In this document: piece after piece, positions 32,663-41,002 of the stretch
Position numbering within the stretch: the first letter of the stretch is position 1
Layout: each line of letters begins with the position of its first letter
IMG/VR virus record: IMGVR_UViG_3300045284_000262
Coordinates: 1-53,810 of that record
DNA from: a virus
Strand: one strand, 5' to 3'
DNA length: 53,810 nucleotides
Notes under the pieces: generated by a model
The model's input: only the letters and a program-made list of their open reading frames with translations
The model's database searches: none
What the model was told of the DNA's origin: nothing
Made by a program: the position numbers and the translations under genes

Positions 32663-32890
32663 ATGCCAGAAATGCAGCAATACAACGGCTTCAAACATTG
32701 CTACGCGTCCGACCTTCCGTTGGATTTGCCGCTTGAGCATTACGCTAAGCAATTGCCAAGCAAGAACGTTTATTATGATGGCGATTCAATTAACATCGGC
32801 GGTCACCGATACGTGATTGCTCAGACTGTTACAGGCTACACGCTACTCGACGCTGCCGCGCCGGGATGGATGCCATCTGACTTAGACTAA
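32663..32890 (+). CDS. Small protein opening the MoxR/VWA cassette
   Basis: 75 residues from the ATG at 32663, which has GAGGG about 8 bases upstream. An in-frame ATG at 32627 would give a leaderless 87-residue form, matching the pattern of the sister promoters, so the start is uncertain. The protein is acidic and beta-rich (YDGDSINIGGHRYVIAQTVTGY, then a LLDAAAPGWMPSDLD end). No family is recognised. It is co-transcribed with the ATPase and VWA genes and could be a specificity or regulatory subunit. That is inference. Confidence 0.6.
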   Translation: MPEMQQYNGFKHCYASDLPLDLPLEHYAKQLPSKNVYYDGDSINIGGHRYVIAQTVTGYTLLDAAAPGWMPSDLD

Positions 32891-32921
32891 CAAACCCAAC
32901 CAAACCCAAACCAAACCTAAT

Positions 32922-33662
32922 ATGAACCCAAATCAAACAACGTTAAAAATTACCGACTGGCCGGGCATTCTGGCCATGCTCAACGCTCTAGTTAATCCTC
33001 CGCGCCGATGGCTGCTCCACGGCAAGCCAGGCACGGGAAAAACAACCGCTGCGTGTTCCTTTTCTCCGGAATACGAGCGGGTGACTCTTAACCAGTCTCA
33101 ATTCGCAGATGCGCTATTCGGGAAATTCCTGCTCCGGGATGGCTCAACCCACTGGTCGAATGCTTGCGCCACCCGTGCTGCTCTCAAAGGTTGCCCGTTG
33201 GTGCTGGATGAGATTCACAAGGCAGGCGGCGAATTAGATGCCCCGCTTCAGTCCGTGCTCGATGATGCGGCCATCTGCCGTCTCAATCTGGACAACGGTG
33301 AGACGGTCGAACCTGCGCCCGGCTACCGGGTGATTGCGACAATGAACGGAAGCCCCGACCAATTGGCCGAGGCTGTTCTTGATCGCTTTGACATTGTGCT
33401 GCGTTGCGACACTCCCCACTCCGGCATTCTGCGCCGCTTGTCGCCTGAGTGCGCGGCTTTCATTCTGAACAAAATGGCGAATGAGCCGAACACGGACGAT
33501 TGGGCACCGTCGATCACTCCGCGCCGGATGATTAGTTTCGAGCACCTCCGGGCTGAGGGTGTGGACGATCAATTGGCGGCTGAATTGGTATTCGGCGAGG
33601 GGCAAGGCAAGACAATTCTAATGGCGTTAATCGACGCCGCGCGGAACGGTCTAAAGGCTTAA
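32922..33662 (+). CDS. MoxR-type AAA+ ATPase
   Basis: 246 residues. Walker A GKPGTGKTT (34-42), Walker B CPLVLDEIH (91-99), sensor 1 VIATMN (137-142) and an LDRFD arginine-finger motif (153-157) place it in the MoxR/AAA_5 group. MoxR proteins act as chaperone-like remodelling ATPases and almost always work with a VWA-domain partner, which is encoded six bases downstream. The leader 32890-32921 consists of A, C and T only and has no Shine-Dalgarno sequence. It is short for MoxR (about 300+ residues) and lacks much of the lid domain. Phages rarely encode this pair. Confidence 0.9.
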   Translation: MNPNQTTLKITDWPGILAMLNALVNPPRRWLLHGKPGTGKTTAACSFSPEYERVTLNQSQFADALFGKFLLRDGSTHWSNACATRAALKGCPLVLDEIHKAGGELDAPLQSVLDDAAICRLNLDNGETVEPAPGYRVIATMNGSPDQLAEAVLDRFDIVLRCDTPHSGILRRLSPECAAFILNKMANEPNTDDWAPSITPRRMISFEHLRAEGVDDQLAAELVFGEGQGKTILMALIDAARNGLKA

Positions 33663-33667
33663 GCAAT

Positions 33668-35029
33668 ATGAGAAAACCCAACCGCAAAACCGTGCGCGAT
33701 GCAATCCGCGCCTCCGTCCCTGATGGCAAGCTGAAAGGCGCAAAGATCGTCCTAGCTGATCGTCCCGAGCAAACCGGGCAGATTGGCGGGTTCACGCAGT
33801 ACGACGAGAAGAACCGTCGAGATGTAGTCAAGCTAGGCGCGCCGATTGGCGACAATGCCAAAGGCGTCACCATCCGTGGACATGAAACCCGGCACGCAAC
33901 CCGGCACACGCCGCGCCGAAAAAAGCCTCTGACAGAAAACGAGGCTATTGCCGCTCAAATCGTGGATGACGTGAACATTGAAAGCACCATGCTTCCGAGC
34001 ACGGCAACGCCCGGCATGATGCGGATTTATCAACGGGCGCACCTTGCAACCGCGATGGACGGAGTGAGGACGTTGAAGAAAAACGTTCGTGCAGTCCGAA
34101 CAGGGAAGGCGAAAGATTCGCCCGAATTGCGGAACGGGCAATTGCTCAACGCGGTTCGCACGGTGGCGATGCTCAAACATTACGGCACCGGGGCTGATAT
34201 TAAAAGCGAGTTTACGGCGCGCCGGGGTCGTCGCCACGTTCGTCATCTGATGGGTGACAAGCTAAGCCGGGCGATTGCAACCGTGGTCAATCTGGCCAAA
34301 GTCCGGTCAAGGCGCGCGAGGGCAATTTCGGTGCTCGTTGCGCTATTGGAAAGTCCGGAGCAGGAATGGCAAGACGAAGAACCGACCGGACGCAAGCCCG
34401 GCGACATTCTGCCCCCGGTCGAGGCTGGGGATGCGCTCGATGGGAAAATGGAATTGCGCGACTTGCGACCAAAGACCGTTTCCTGCGACAAGCAAAAGTC
34501 AATCAATCGGCGGTTCGCGCCCAACGGCTCAATCATTAACCCGCTTCGCTTCTTGGCTGCGGTAATCAATGGCGACAGCAACGGTTTATTCCGTCAACGC
34601 ATTCGCAATAAACCGGGCGGCTGCGTGGTGATAGATGCGTCCGGTTCGATGGGTGCGAGTCGTGCAAACCTCAGCGCGCTTTGCGCTTTGGTGCCGACTG
34701 CGACGGTTGGGTATTATTCCGGGCATTCCAACGGGCGCGGGGTGCTGGCGATTTATGCCAGCAACGGGAAGCGGTTCGCAGGTGAGTTGCCCTGTGACAC
34801 GCTGCTCGGCGGGAATGCCGTTGATCTCCCGGCGGTCAAGTGGCTGATGTCGCATTCTAAACCGTGGACGCTTGTCTCGGATTTGGAATTTTGCGGTGGC
34901 GTGCTGGGGTCTGAGATAGTGGCGCATGCGATTGTCGAACGGGCGACCAATCGCGGCGACTTGACCGTCCATCGTTCGCTCGATGCTGCCTTTGAAGCAT
35001 TCGGCGGAAAGGGCAATCTCCCGGAATAA
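33668..35029 (+). CDS. VWA-domain protein with HExxH metallopeptidase-like motif
   Basis: 453 residues. The N-terminal domain contains GHETRHATRH (71-80), an HExxH zinc motif, followed by NEAIAAQIVDDVNIE (about 91-105). This layout matches the metallopeptidase-like half (DUF2201-type) found on some MoxR partners. A basic helical middle follows. Residues about 317-445 are a VWA domain with the MIDAS signature DASGS (323-327) and an SDLEF element near 402. Such proteins are activated or remodelled by MoxR ATPases, as in cobaltochelatase-, RuBisCO- and nitric-oxide-reductase-activation systems. The target here is unknown. The transcript ends at a terminator 27 bases downstream. Confidence 0.85.
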   Translation: MRKPNRKTVRDAIRASVPDGKLKGAKIVLADRPEQTGQIGGFTQYDEKNRRDVVKLGAPIGDNAKGVTIRGHETRHATRHTPRRKKPLTENEAIAAQIVDDVNIESTMLPSTATPGMMRIYQRAHLATAMDGVRTLKKNVRAVRTGKAKDSPELRNGQLLNAVRTVAMLKHYGTGADIKSEFTARRGRRHVRHLMGDKLSRAIATVVNLAKVRSRRARAISVLVALLESPEQEWQDEEPTGRKPGDILPPVEAGDALDGKMELRDLRPKTVSCDKQKSINRRFAPNGSIINPLRFLAAVINGDSNGLFRQRIRNKPGGCVVIDASGSMGASRANLSALCALVPTATVGYYSGHSNGRGVLAIYASNGKRFAGELPCDTLLGGNAVDLPAVKWLMSHSKPWTLVSDLEFCGGVLGSEIVAHAIVERATNRGDLTVHRSLDAAFEAFGGKGNLPE

Positions 35030-35055
35030 GCCCGGACTAAACAGTAAACCAGATT

Positions 35056-35087
35056 AGCCCCGTGTTCGTAACTGAGCACGGGGCTTT
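35056..35087 (+). terminator. Rho-independent terminator of MoxR/VWA unit
   Basis: The arms AGCCCCGTG (35056-35064) and CACGGGGCT (35077-35085) are perfect complements with a 12-base loop, followed by TTT at 35085-35087. It lies 27 bases after the VWA gene stop and separates the cassette from the late block. Confidence 0.75.
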
Positions 35088-35099
35088 CTGCTGTACTGG

Positions 35100-35282
35100 T
35101 CACAGCTTGGCAATCTGTTCAGAGCACAACCAACCCGCAATCGTAACCAAAATACGCATGCGTCGATACGGGTTCCGACGTCTAAGGCTGCGCTGTCCGG
35201 GCTTTGTTTGAGCATGCTTAATTTTAGACCTGAATAGGCTTACCGTCGCCGCCGGAGACCACCTAGCATGCTTTTTGGGCAT
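35100..35282 (-). CDS. Possible small basic protein
   Basis: 60 residues, strongly basic: KKHARWSPAATVSLFRSKIK, then GQRSLRRRNPYRRMRILVTI. It starts at an ATG (35282) immediately downstream, on the minus strand, of the C-run complementary to the G-tract at 35291-35306, as the gene at 21232 does. There is no ribosome binding site. The gene lies in an otherwise empty 380-base gap between a terminator and the terminase promoter. It may be spurious. Confidence 0.3.
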   Translation of the reverse strand: MPKKHARWSPAATVSLFRSKIKHAQTKPGQRSLRRRNPYRRMRILVTIAGWLCSEQIAKL

Positions 35283-35290
35283 TCTGGGCT

Positions 35291-35306
35291 GGGGGGGTAG
35301 GGGGGG
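35291..35306 (+). repeat. G7-TA-G7 tract, copy 2
   Basis: Seven G, TA, seven G, followed by AACGTTTC. The other copy, with G4-TA-G6 and GTTTC, lies at 21243-21254. It sits about 105 bases upstream of the small terminase gene, where packaging recognition (pac) sites are often located. Confidence 0.6.
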
Positions 35307-35373
35307 AACGTTTCCCAGACAAATTTTAATGGGTGCAAAACCAAGGGCTACGCCTCGTAAAATTAAAAATACC

Positions 35374-35400
35374 TTGAAACCCCAGGGGTTAAGGTATAAG
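35374..35400 (+). promoter_or_regulatory. Candidate late promoter with internal palindrome
   Basis: TTGAAA (35374-35379) and TATAAG (35395-35400) are separated by 15 bases. The spacer holds AACCCC-A-GGGGTT (35378-35390), and the outer ACCTT and AAGGT extend it to an inverted repeat with a two-base bulge. It could be a promoter with an operator for the small terminase and the late genes. Spacing is short for sigma-70, so an unusual sigma or activator may be needed. Confidence 0.45.
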
Positions 35401-35411
35401 TACTGAAACTC

Positions 35412-35933
35412 ATGGCTGGAAAGGCACGGGTAGGCAAGGAACTTGATGCTTTGAAAGCACTTGTGACTGTTTACGGCCCCAGGGAAGCAGCTCGTCTGGC
35501 TGGGATACCTTATGGGACGATGGCGTCTTATGCTTTCAAGTATTCCTGGAAGAAGCATGCTTTTAAGCAGCCTAAGAGCATTCATGAGGATGCTGTTACC
35601 GGGAAGGACGCTGGGGACGTCATGGCTGAGGCTCTTGAGAGGCACAGGTCGGATTCCACCTTAAACCTGGCTCGGTATGTTGACAAGGCGGCCAGAAAGG
35701 CTGCGGAGCATGGTGATCCTTTGGAAGTGGCCCGCAAAGTGCGCGATGTGGCTGGGGTTCATCAGATTATCTTTCCCCAGGAGGAGGATGGCGGTCTTAT
35801 TGAAGGTGCGCTCCTCATAGGCACTGAAAAGCCTACCATTAACCATGCTGAGATCGAGGCGGCAAAGGCGACTACCGTGGAAACCATAGATGTACGGGCT
35901 GAACTTCAGGACAACCGACCAGGCGGCGATTGA
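35412..35933 (+). CDS. terS: Small terminase subunit
   Basis: 173 residues. An HTH-like N-terminus (KELDALKALVTVYGPREAAR, then LAGIPYGTMASYAF) is followed by a helical central part (LERHRSDSTLNLARYVDKAA) and an acidic, flexible C-terminus. Size, order and the 44-base overlap with the large terminase fit a small terminase, which binds the packaging site and loads the motor. It is the first gene of the late block. The HTH is seen; the terminase role is inferred mostly from context. Confidence 0.7.
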   Translation: MAGKARVGKELDALKALVTVYGPREAARLAGIPYGTMASYAFKYSWKKHAFKQPKSIHEDAVTGKDAGDVMAEALERHRSDSTLNLARYVDKAARKAAEHGDPLEVARKVRDVAGVHQIIFPQEEDGGLIEGALLIGTEKPTINHAEIEAAKATTVETIDVRAELQDNRPGGD

Positions 35934-37554
35934 GCTTTACAGTTTTGCCAATGATCCGCCTCTTGGACTTGGCAAATACCAACACCTCAAGAACTCGATT
36001 GACCTGGTTTGGAACAAGCACGTTCCCAACACCTACATCTGGAACGACTGGACTGAGTGGATGCAGCGCACGTTCGCTGAAAATCCATGGTGCACGGTCA
36101 CCGGGCCTGCCGCAAGCTGGAAAACCACCTCGGCGGGCATTTACGCCCTTTCCAAATACTATGCAAGCCCAAGAGACACCGTTGTCATCGTCACTTCAAC
36201 CACCCTTGACGGACTCCGTAGAAGGGTCTGGAAGGAAATCTCCCATTTCCACCGTCTTAGACCACTGTTTGGCCACATGGTTCAGTCCAGAAATTGCATC
36301 CAGTATCGTAAAGGCCACGATGACGCTGGAATTTTCGGACTCGCCACCGATAAGGGTGAAATTGACAAGGCAATCGGGAAAATCATCGGTTTCCATGCGC
36401 CAAACATGGTTGTGGTCGTGGATGAGATGCCGTATACGCCCGAAGCCATCGTGGAAAGCTGCGTCAACCTCGAAACCGGGGCAAAATCCTTCCAATTCAT
36501 CGGCTTGGGCAACGCTGACGACATGCTCGACCCCCACGGGCGCATGTCAGAGCCGAAAAACGGCTGGAACTCGGTGGACGTAGAAACCGACCAGTGGCAG
36601 ACCAAGCGGGGCGTCTGTATTCACCTGGACGGCCTCAAAAGCCCCAATATCACCGATAAAACCAAGAACTACCCCGGGCTTTTGACCCAGGGCGACATTA
36701 AGACCACGATTGACGTCTACGGGGTAGACAGCCCGCAGTTCTGGCAGATGAGGCGCGGGTTCTGGGCACCGGAGGGAATTTCAAAGACAGTCCTCTCCAT
36801 GCCCATGATAATGCGCTCAAACTCCTTTGAGGACTGTTCTTTCGACCAGGAAGTGATTCCCGTCGCAGGACTTGACCCCGCATTTGAAGGTGAAGACCGT
36901 TGTGTCCTCCGTTTCGCTAAGTGTGGCAAGGTAAACGGGAAGATGACCCTGCGCTTTGAAAGAAAGGTCTTTATCAAGGTCAAGGTCAAACCGGACGATC
37001 CAACGCATTACCAGATTGTCCGGCAAACCAAGGAGGCATGCAAGAATGAAGGAGTGGCACCTTATTATTTCGGACTCGACTCCACCGGAGAGGGTGGCGG
37101 TCTTGCATCTATCTTCCAGCGGGAATGGTCACGCGAAATTCTCTGTGTGGAGTTCGGAGGAAGGCCGAGTCGTAACCCGGTCAGTTCTACTAACTCGAAA
37201 CGGGCCGATGAAGAATACGACCGGCGCGTCACCGAGCTGTGGTTCTTCTTCCGGCTGCTCCTGCTTAACGAGCAAATCCGTGGGCTTGACCCCGAAAGCG
37301 CAATCGAGTTCTGCCGCAGGTGGTGGGAAATGCGGGGGAACTACATTTCCCTGGAGACGAAGGACAAAATGAGAGATCGCACCCGCAGAAGCCCGGACTT
37401 GGCTGACGCCGACGTCGTGACGGCGCAGGTGGCCGCGCAGCGGTGCAAACTTTCCCCTAACGACAGCTCCCACGCCGAGCCTCTCACTGATTCGCCCTGG
37501 AAACGCTTCCTGAAAAAACGCATGGTCTATGCCGAATACCTTGCTCAAACTTAA
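35890..37554 (+). CDS. terL: Terminase large subunit
   Basis: 554 residues. The ATPase half has a Walker A variant TGPAASWKTT (71-80) and Walker B NMVVVVDEMP (172-181). The nuclease half has RNase H-like acidic residues at GLDPAFEGEDR (D329), YYFGLDSTGEGGG (D397) and DLADADVV (about 503-510). Large terminases translocate DNA into the prohead and cut it. The glycine-poor P-loop 'PAASWKT' is seen in other phage terminases and does not imply loss of activity. The start at 35890 overlaps the small subunit. Which packaging mode (headful or cohesive ends) it uses is not visible, but a circular map favours headful. Confidence 0.9.
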   Translation: MYGLNFRTTDQAAIELYSFANDPPLGLGKYQHLKNSIDLVWNKHVPNTYIWNDWTEWMQRTFAENPWCTVTGPAASWKTTSAGIYALSKYYASPRDTVVIVTSTTLDGLRRRVWKEISHFHRLRPLFGHMVQSRNCIQYRKGHDDAGIFGLATDKGEIDKAIGKIIGFHAPNMVVVVDEMPYTPEAIVESCVNLETGAKSFQFIGLGNADDMLDPHGRMSEPKNGWNSVDVETDQWQTKRGVCIHLDGLKSPNITDKTKNYPGLLTQGDIKTTIDVYGVDSPQFWQMRRGFWAPEGISKTVLSMPMIMRSNSFEDCSFDQEVIPVAGLDPAFEGEDRCVLRFAKCGKVNGKMTLRFERKVFIKVKVKPDDPTHYQIVRQTKEACKNEGVAPYYFGLDSTGEGGGLASIFQREWSREILCVEFGGRPSRNPVSSTNSKRADEEYDRRVTELWFFFRLLLLNEQIRGLDPESAIEFCRRWWEMRGNYISLETKDKMRDRTRRSPDLADADVVTAQVAAQRCKLSPNDSSHAEPLTDSPWKRFLKKRMVYAEYLAQT

Positions 37555-38167
37555 GGACACCTGGGGGCCGTGTCCCCCGGACGGGTTCAGGTATGTTTTC
37601 CCCGAGGACGGCTACGTCGTGCACGCCTGGGCCTACGTCGATTGGATACAATTCGCTCTAGGTCATCTTCAAGCGAACGAAGGATCGCCCCTCTTTCCCA
37701 GGCGTATAGAGCGTTCTGAACTGGAGGACAGGATGCAAGATCAGCTATGCCGAACTCTCCCTCCTGGCTGGTGCATGTATGATGATCCAGCACAGCCACG
37801 ACCTTCCACGGTGCTTTCATGGAACGATGTCGCTTCGGGGGTTAAGACGTTTGCCCGCTGGATTGTCAGGGGATGCAATTACGTCTCCCAGGGTGAAGCT
37901 GATCGCAGGGCCGAGATATGCTCCCGTTGTTACCTGAACGTTAATATCCAGGGCTGCTCCGGGTGCCAGGAAGCGGTTCAGGAAGTCGTCCGGGATAAAC
38001 ATTCCAAGTTTGATGGTGTGCTTAAAACCTGCGCTGTCTGTAAATGTTTTATACGTGCCAAGGTTCATTTCCCTATGGACACTCTTGACACACAGAGCGA
38101 TAAGGTGCAAGGAATGTACCCGGACTTCTGCTGGCTCAACAAGGAAAGCCCAAATTATCGTGGCTAA
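37529..38167 (+). CDS. Cysteine-rich zinc-binding protein
   Basis: 212 residues, overlapping the large terminase by 26 bases. The N-terminal half is a compact alpha/beta region (YVDWIQFALGHLQANEGSP). The C-terminal half has many cysteines in pairs: CSRCYLNVNIQGCSGC (about 131-146), then CAVCKCFIRAKVHFP and DFCWLN near the end, consistent with two or more zinc sites. Its place between terminase and portal suggests a packaging or assembly helper. I do not recognise a named family. Confidence 0.65.
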   Translation: MPNTLLKLKDTWGPCPPDGFRYVFPEDGYVVHAWAYVDWIQFALGHLQANEGSPLFPRRIERSELEDRMQDQLCRTLPPGWCMYDDPAQPRPSTVLSWNDVASGVKTFARWIVRGCNYVSQGEADRRAEICSRCYLNVNIQGCSGCQEAVQEVVRDKHSKFDGVLKTCAVCKCFIRAKVHFPMDTLDTQSDKVQGMYPDFCWLNKESPNYRG

Positions 38168-38399
38168 ACCAATCCTCATGTTCCGGATCGACATTGGGTT
38201 CGACCCGGATCGCGGTTACGCTGCCGTCCTTCTCGACATCCCCGCCCAGAAATCAAAAGGTGTCCGGGGTAACTCCATCCGGCAGTTGATGCGCCTGGTG
38301 GGCCAGGAAATCTGCACTACCGAGCAGGAAAAACGCCGCTTTCCCCTGGAGCACGAACGCAACGAGCCGCCCAGGATTATAACACCCAACGGTTTCTAA
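38160..38399 (+). CDS. Small hypothetical protein (79 aa)
   Basis: The GTG at 38160 overlaps the upstream stop; an ATG at 38178 is an alternative. FRIDIGFDPDRGYAAVLLDI, then a RGNSIRQLMRLVGQEICTTEQE helix. The opening strand pair (IGFDPDRGYAAV) looks like a small beta-hairpin domain. It sits two bases before the portal. The function is unknown. Confidence 0.6.
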   Translation: MAKPILMFRIDIGFDPDRGYAAVLLDIPAQKSKGVRGNSIRQLMRLVGQEICTTEQEKRRFPLEHERNEPPRIITPNGF

Positions 38400-38401
38400 C
38401 C

Positions 38402-41002
38402 ATGCTTGACGCAAACCCGGGCATAGCCACTCTCGACCCTGAAACCTTTCAACGTCCGGATTCGCGCATCGGCAACGCCCAGAACTGCCGCTCCCTGGTA
38501 AGCCGCCTCAAATATGAGGATGAAACCAGGATGTTCCGTTACACCAAGATTCAGGGACTCATGGACGGGAACCCGCCCTGGAACTCCCAGCTCCTTGCCG
38601 ACATCGGCCAGGGACACCGGGCAAACTTCAACCTGCGTGAAAGCGAAGGCATCGTGGAAGCGGCCAAGACGCCCTATTACGACCTGGTATTTGAGGTCGC
38701 TTCCTTTGCTTCCATCAAATGGAACGTGGAAGGGGCCGAACCGCATGTCGTTGAGGGCTGGAACGACATTGCCACCGAGGAATACAACGACCTTCTAAGC
38801 GGCTGGGACGGCTACGACCACCAAATCCAGCTGCACCAGTGGCAGATGGTCGTTAATGGCGTTGGGCCATTGTTCTGGCCGCATTACATCGGCTGGCACT
38901 CGGAAGCTACCAAGGCCCGCAAGGTGCTTGTTCCACAGGAAACAAAGGCCAACGTGGACGAGCTGGAGCTGTGCGTTGTGCTTCATTCCTATCGCGCCGA
39001 TGAGCTGGAAAGTTTTATCAAGAAAGGCGGCACCCGCGAGCCGACCGGGGACGGCTGGAACATTCCCCTTTGCGAGCAGGCCATCGTGGATTCAGCGCAG
39101 CGCGAGATGCGGCAAACCTTCGGCACCGAAAACTATGATCTCTACCAAAGGGCTATTCGCACTGGTGATCTCTTTCATGGCCTTCATCGTTCTAATCGAA
39201 TTTATGTTGCGTCGATGTTCGTCAAGGAGTTCGGCGGGAAAGTTTCACACTACATGGTGACTGACCAGAACATCGGAAGGGGCAATGAAACCTACGATAA
39301 CAGCGATGAGGAAGTCGGTTACCTGTTCAAGCGCAGGAACAAATTTGATTCTTTTGCCAACGTCATCTGTCCCTTCTTCTTCGACTCCGGCCCGGACGGC
39401 ACATGGCACGCGGTCAAAGGGCTGGGGCCGAAGATTTACGATTTCTGCGACGTCAGTAACAGAACATTCTGCCAGATGCTTGATGGCAGTGTCATCGGCA
39501 GCGGGATTACATTGGAATCCCAGGATGCCAACGCCATGGAGGAAACTCAGATAGCCCTGGTGGGTGGTGCCGCTGTAGTTTCACCGGGATACAAAGTTGT
39601 CCAGACAAGGATAGCGGAAAGCCTGGAAGGCGCGATGGCCATGCGTCGTGAGCTGCACGGCACTCTCCAGGCCAACACAGGCTCCTACCGCCAGAGAACC
39701 GATGACGCAGGCCAGCGGCCCGAGCCAACCCTGGGGCAAGCCGAGCTGGTGCAGCAGCAGCAGGGCATGCTGACCAAGGGAAGCACCAACCGCTACTACT
39801 CAAACCTCGACAAATGGCACCGGGAAACCCTTCGCCGCGTTCTTGACCCGGCCCAAAGCCCTTCCATCCCCGGTGGAAAAGAAGCCCTCGCTTTCAAGGC
39901 ACATTGCATCCTGCGCGGCATTCCTCCCCAGGTGCTCGATTTCCGGAACCTGAAACGCGTCATCTCCACCCGCTCAATCGGCTACGGGTCGCCACAATTG
40001 CGCGACATCGCCACCAGGGAATTGATTGGCCTCATTCCCTACATGGACGAGATAAGTCGTAACCACGCCCTCCGTGCGCGCGCTGCGGCCCTTCCTGGGA
40101 TCGGCATGCATTCGGTAGACGCCTTTTTCCCGCCCATCGAGAAAAGTGGCGTTCCTAACTCGCACGCAGCCCTGGCAGTCCTGGAAAACAACGCCCTACG
40201 GACTCAGGGCGGCAAAGCCCTGGTGGAACCGATGCAGAACCATTCCATCCATTTCGATGTGCACATGAAAGATGCCATGGAGCATGCACAGGCGGCAGGC
40301 GGCGGCCCCGATGGAGCAGGCGGCCAGCAGGCACCGCAGCCCGATGTCCAGTCTCCGCCCAACCAGGCCGCGCCTCCCACGGCTTCCATGCAGCCCGCCA
40401 ACCCCATGGAAGTCCTTATCCATTTGGAACAGGCCGGGCCTCACATGATGCAGCACCTCCAGGCTCTCAAGGGCGATCCTACCCGCAAGGACGAGGTAAA
40501 AGCCAAGAACCAGCAGCTCGATCAGCTGGGCAAAATCTCCGATCAGCTCCATCAGCAGGTCACTGAAGCCATGCAGGCGCAGGCCGAGGAACAGCCGCAG
40601 AACGGCCAGAACCCCATGCAAGACCCTGAGATGATCCCCAAGATGACCAAGGTGGCCGGGGAACTGAGGCTCAAAAAGGAGAAGATGGACGCTGACCATG
40701 AGCTGAAGGTCAGGAAACAGGATTTCAGTGAAGGGCTGGCCGACCGCAAGACCGCTGCCGGGATTCAGCGGGAAACGGCCAAGACAGGGTCAGCCCTTTC
40801 TACCGCACAGGCCGGTATGCAGATGGAGAAGGCCAAGACCGGCCAGAGCATGACCCTTGAACAGCTGCGCGCGCGCCAGGCCATGGCCGTTGAACGAGCC
40901 AAGACCAGTCATGGAATGTCGATTGCTGAACGCAAAGCCCGGCATGACGCCGCGCTGAAAGCGAGACAGGCAGCCCAGAAACCAAAGCCAGGCCAGGAAT
41001 GA
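38402..41002 (+). CDS. Portal protein
   Basis: 866 residues. It follows the terminase and precedes the scaffold, and its body matches the large podovirus portal style: an N-terminal helical region (RNRSLVSRL-like, FNLRESEGIVEAAKTPYYDL), a wing with beta strands, and a central stem-clip region (about 340-560, with KRRNKFDSFANVICPFFFDS and GSVIGSGITLESQDANAMEE). The C-terminal ~250 residues are helical, with Pro/Gln-rich breaks and A-K-T-G repeats (DRKTAAGIQRETAKTGSALS, GMQMEKAKTGQSM, ERAKTSHGMS), similar to the long barrel extensions of P22-type portals. It forms the DNA channel. The A-K-T repeats are unusual. Confidence 0.85.
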   Translation: MLDANPGIATLDPETFQRPDSRIGNAQNCRSLVSRLKYEDETRMFRYTKIQGLMDGNPPWNSQLLADIGQGHRANFNLRESEGIVEAAKTPYYDLVFEVASFASIKWNVEGAEPHVVEGWNDIATEEYNDLLSGWDGYDHQIQLHQWQMVVNGVGPLFWPHYIGWHSEATKARKVLVPQETKANVDELELCVVLHSYRADELESFIKKGGTREPTGDGWNIPLCEQAIVDSAQREMRQTFGTENYDLYQRAIRTGDLFHGLHRSNRIYVASMFVKEFGGKVSHYMVTDQNIGRGNETYDNSDEEVGYLFKRRNKFDSFANVICPFFFDSGPDGTWHAVKGLGPKIYDFCDVSNRTFCQMLDGSVIGSGITLESQDANAMEETQIALVGGAAVVSPGYKVVQTRIAESLEGAMAMRRELHGTLQANTGSYRQRTDDAGQRPEPTLGQAELVQQQQGMLTKGSTNRYYSNLDKWHRETLRRVLDPAQSPSIPGGKEALAFKAHCILRGIPPQVLDFRNLKRVISTRSIGYGSPQLRDIATRELIGLIPYMDEISRNHALRARAAALPGIGMHSVDAFFPPIEKSGVPNSHAALAVLENNALRTQGGKALVEPMQNHSIHFDVHMKDAMEHAQAAGGGPDGAGGQQAPQPDVQSPPNQAAPPTASMQPANPMEVLIHLEQAGPHMMQHLQALKGDPTRKDEVKAKNQQLDQLGKISDQLHQQVTEAMQAQAEEQPQNGQNPMQDPEMIPKMTKVAGELRLKKEKMDADHELKVRKQDFSEGLADRKTAAGIQRETAKTGSALSTAQAGMQMEKAKTGQSMTLEQLRARQAMAVERAKTSHGMSIAERKARHDAALKARQAAQKPKPGQE

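Noticed and set aside
35100-35645. Long form of the minus-strand ORF across the terminase promoter and the small terminase gene
   Set aside because: It is antisense to the start of the small terminase gene and passes through the promoter and G-run. Only the short form to 35282 is kept, at low confidence.
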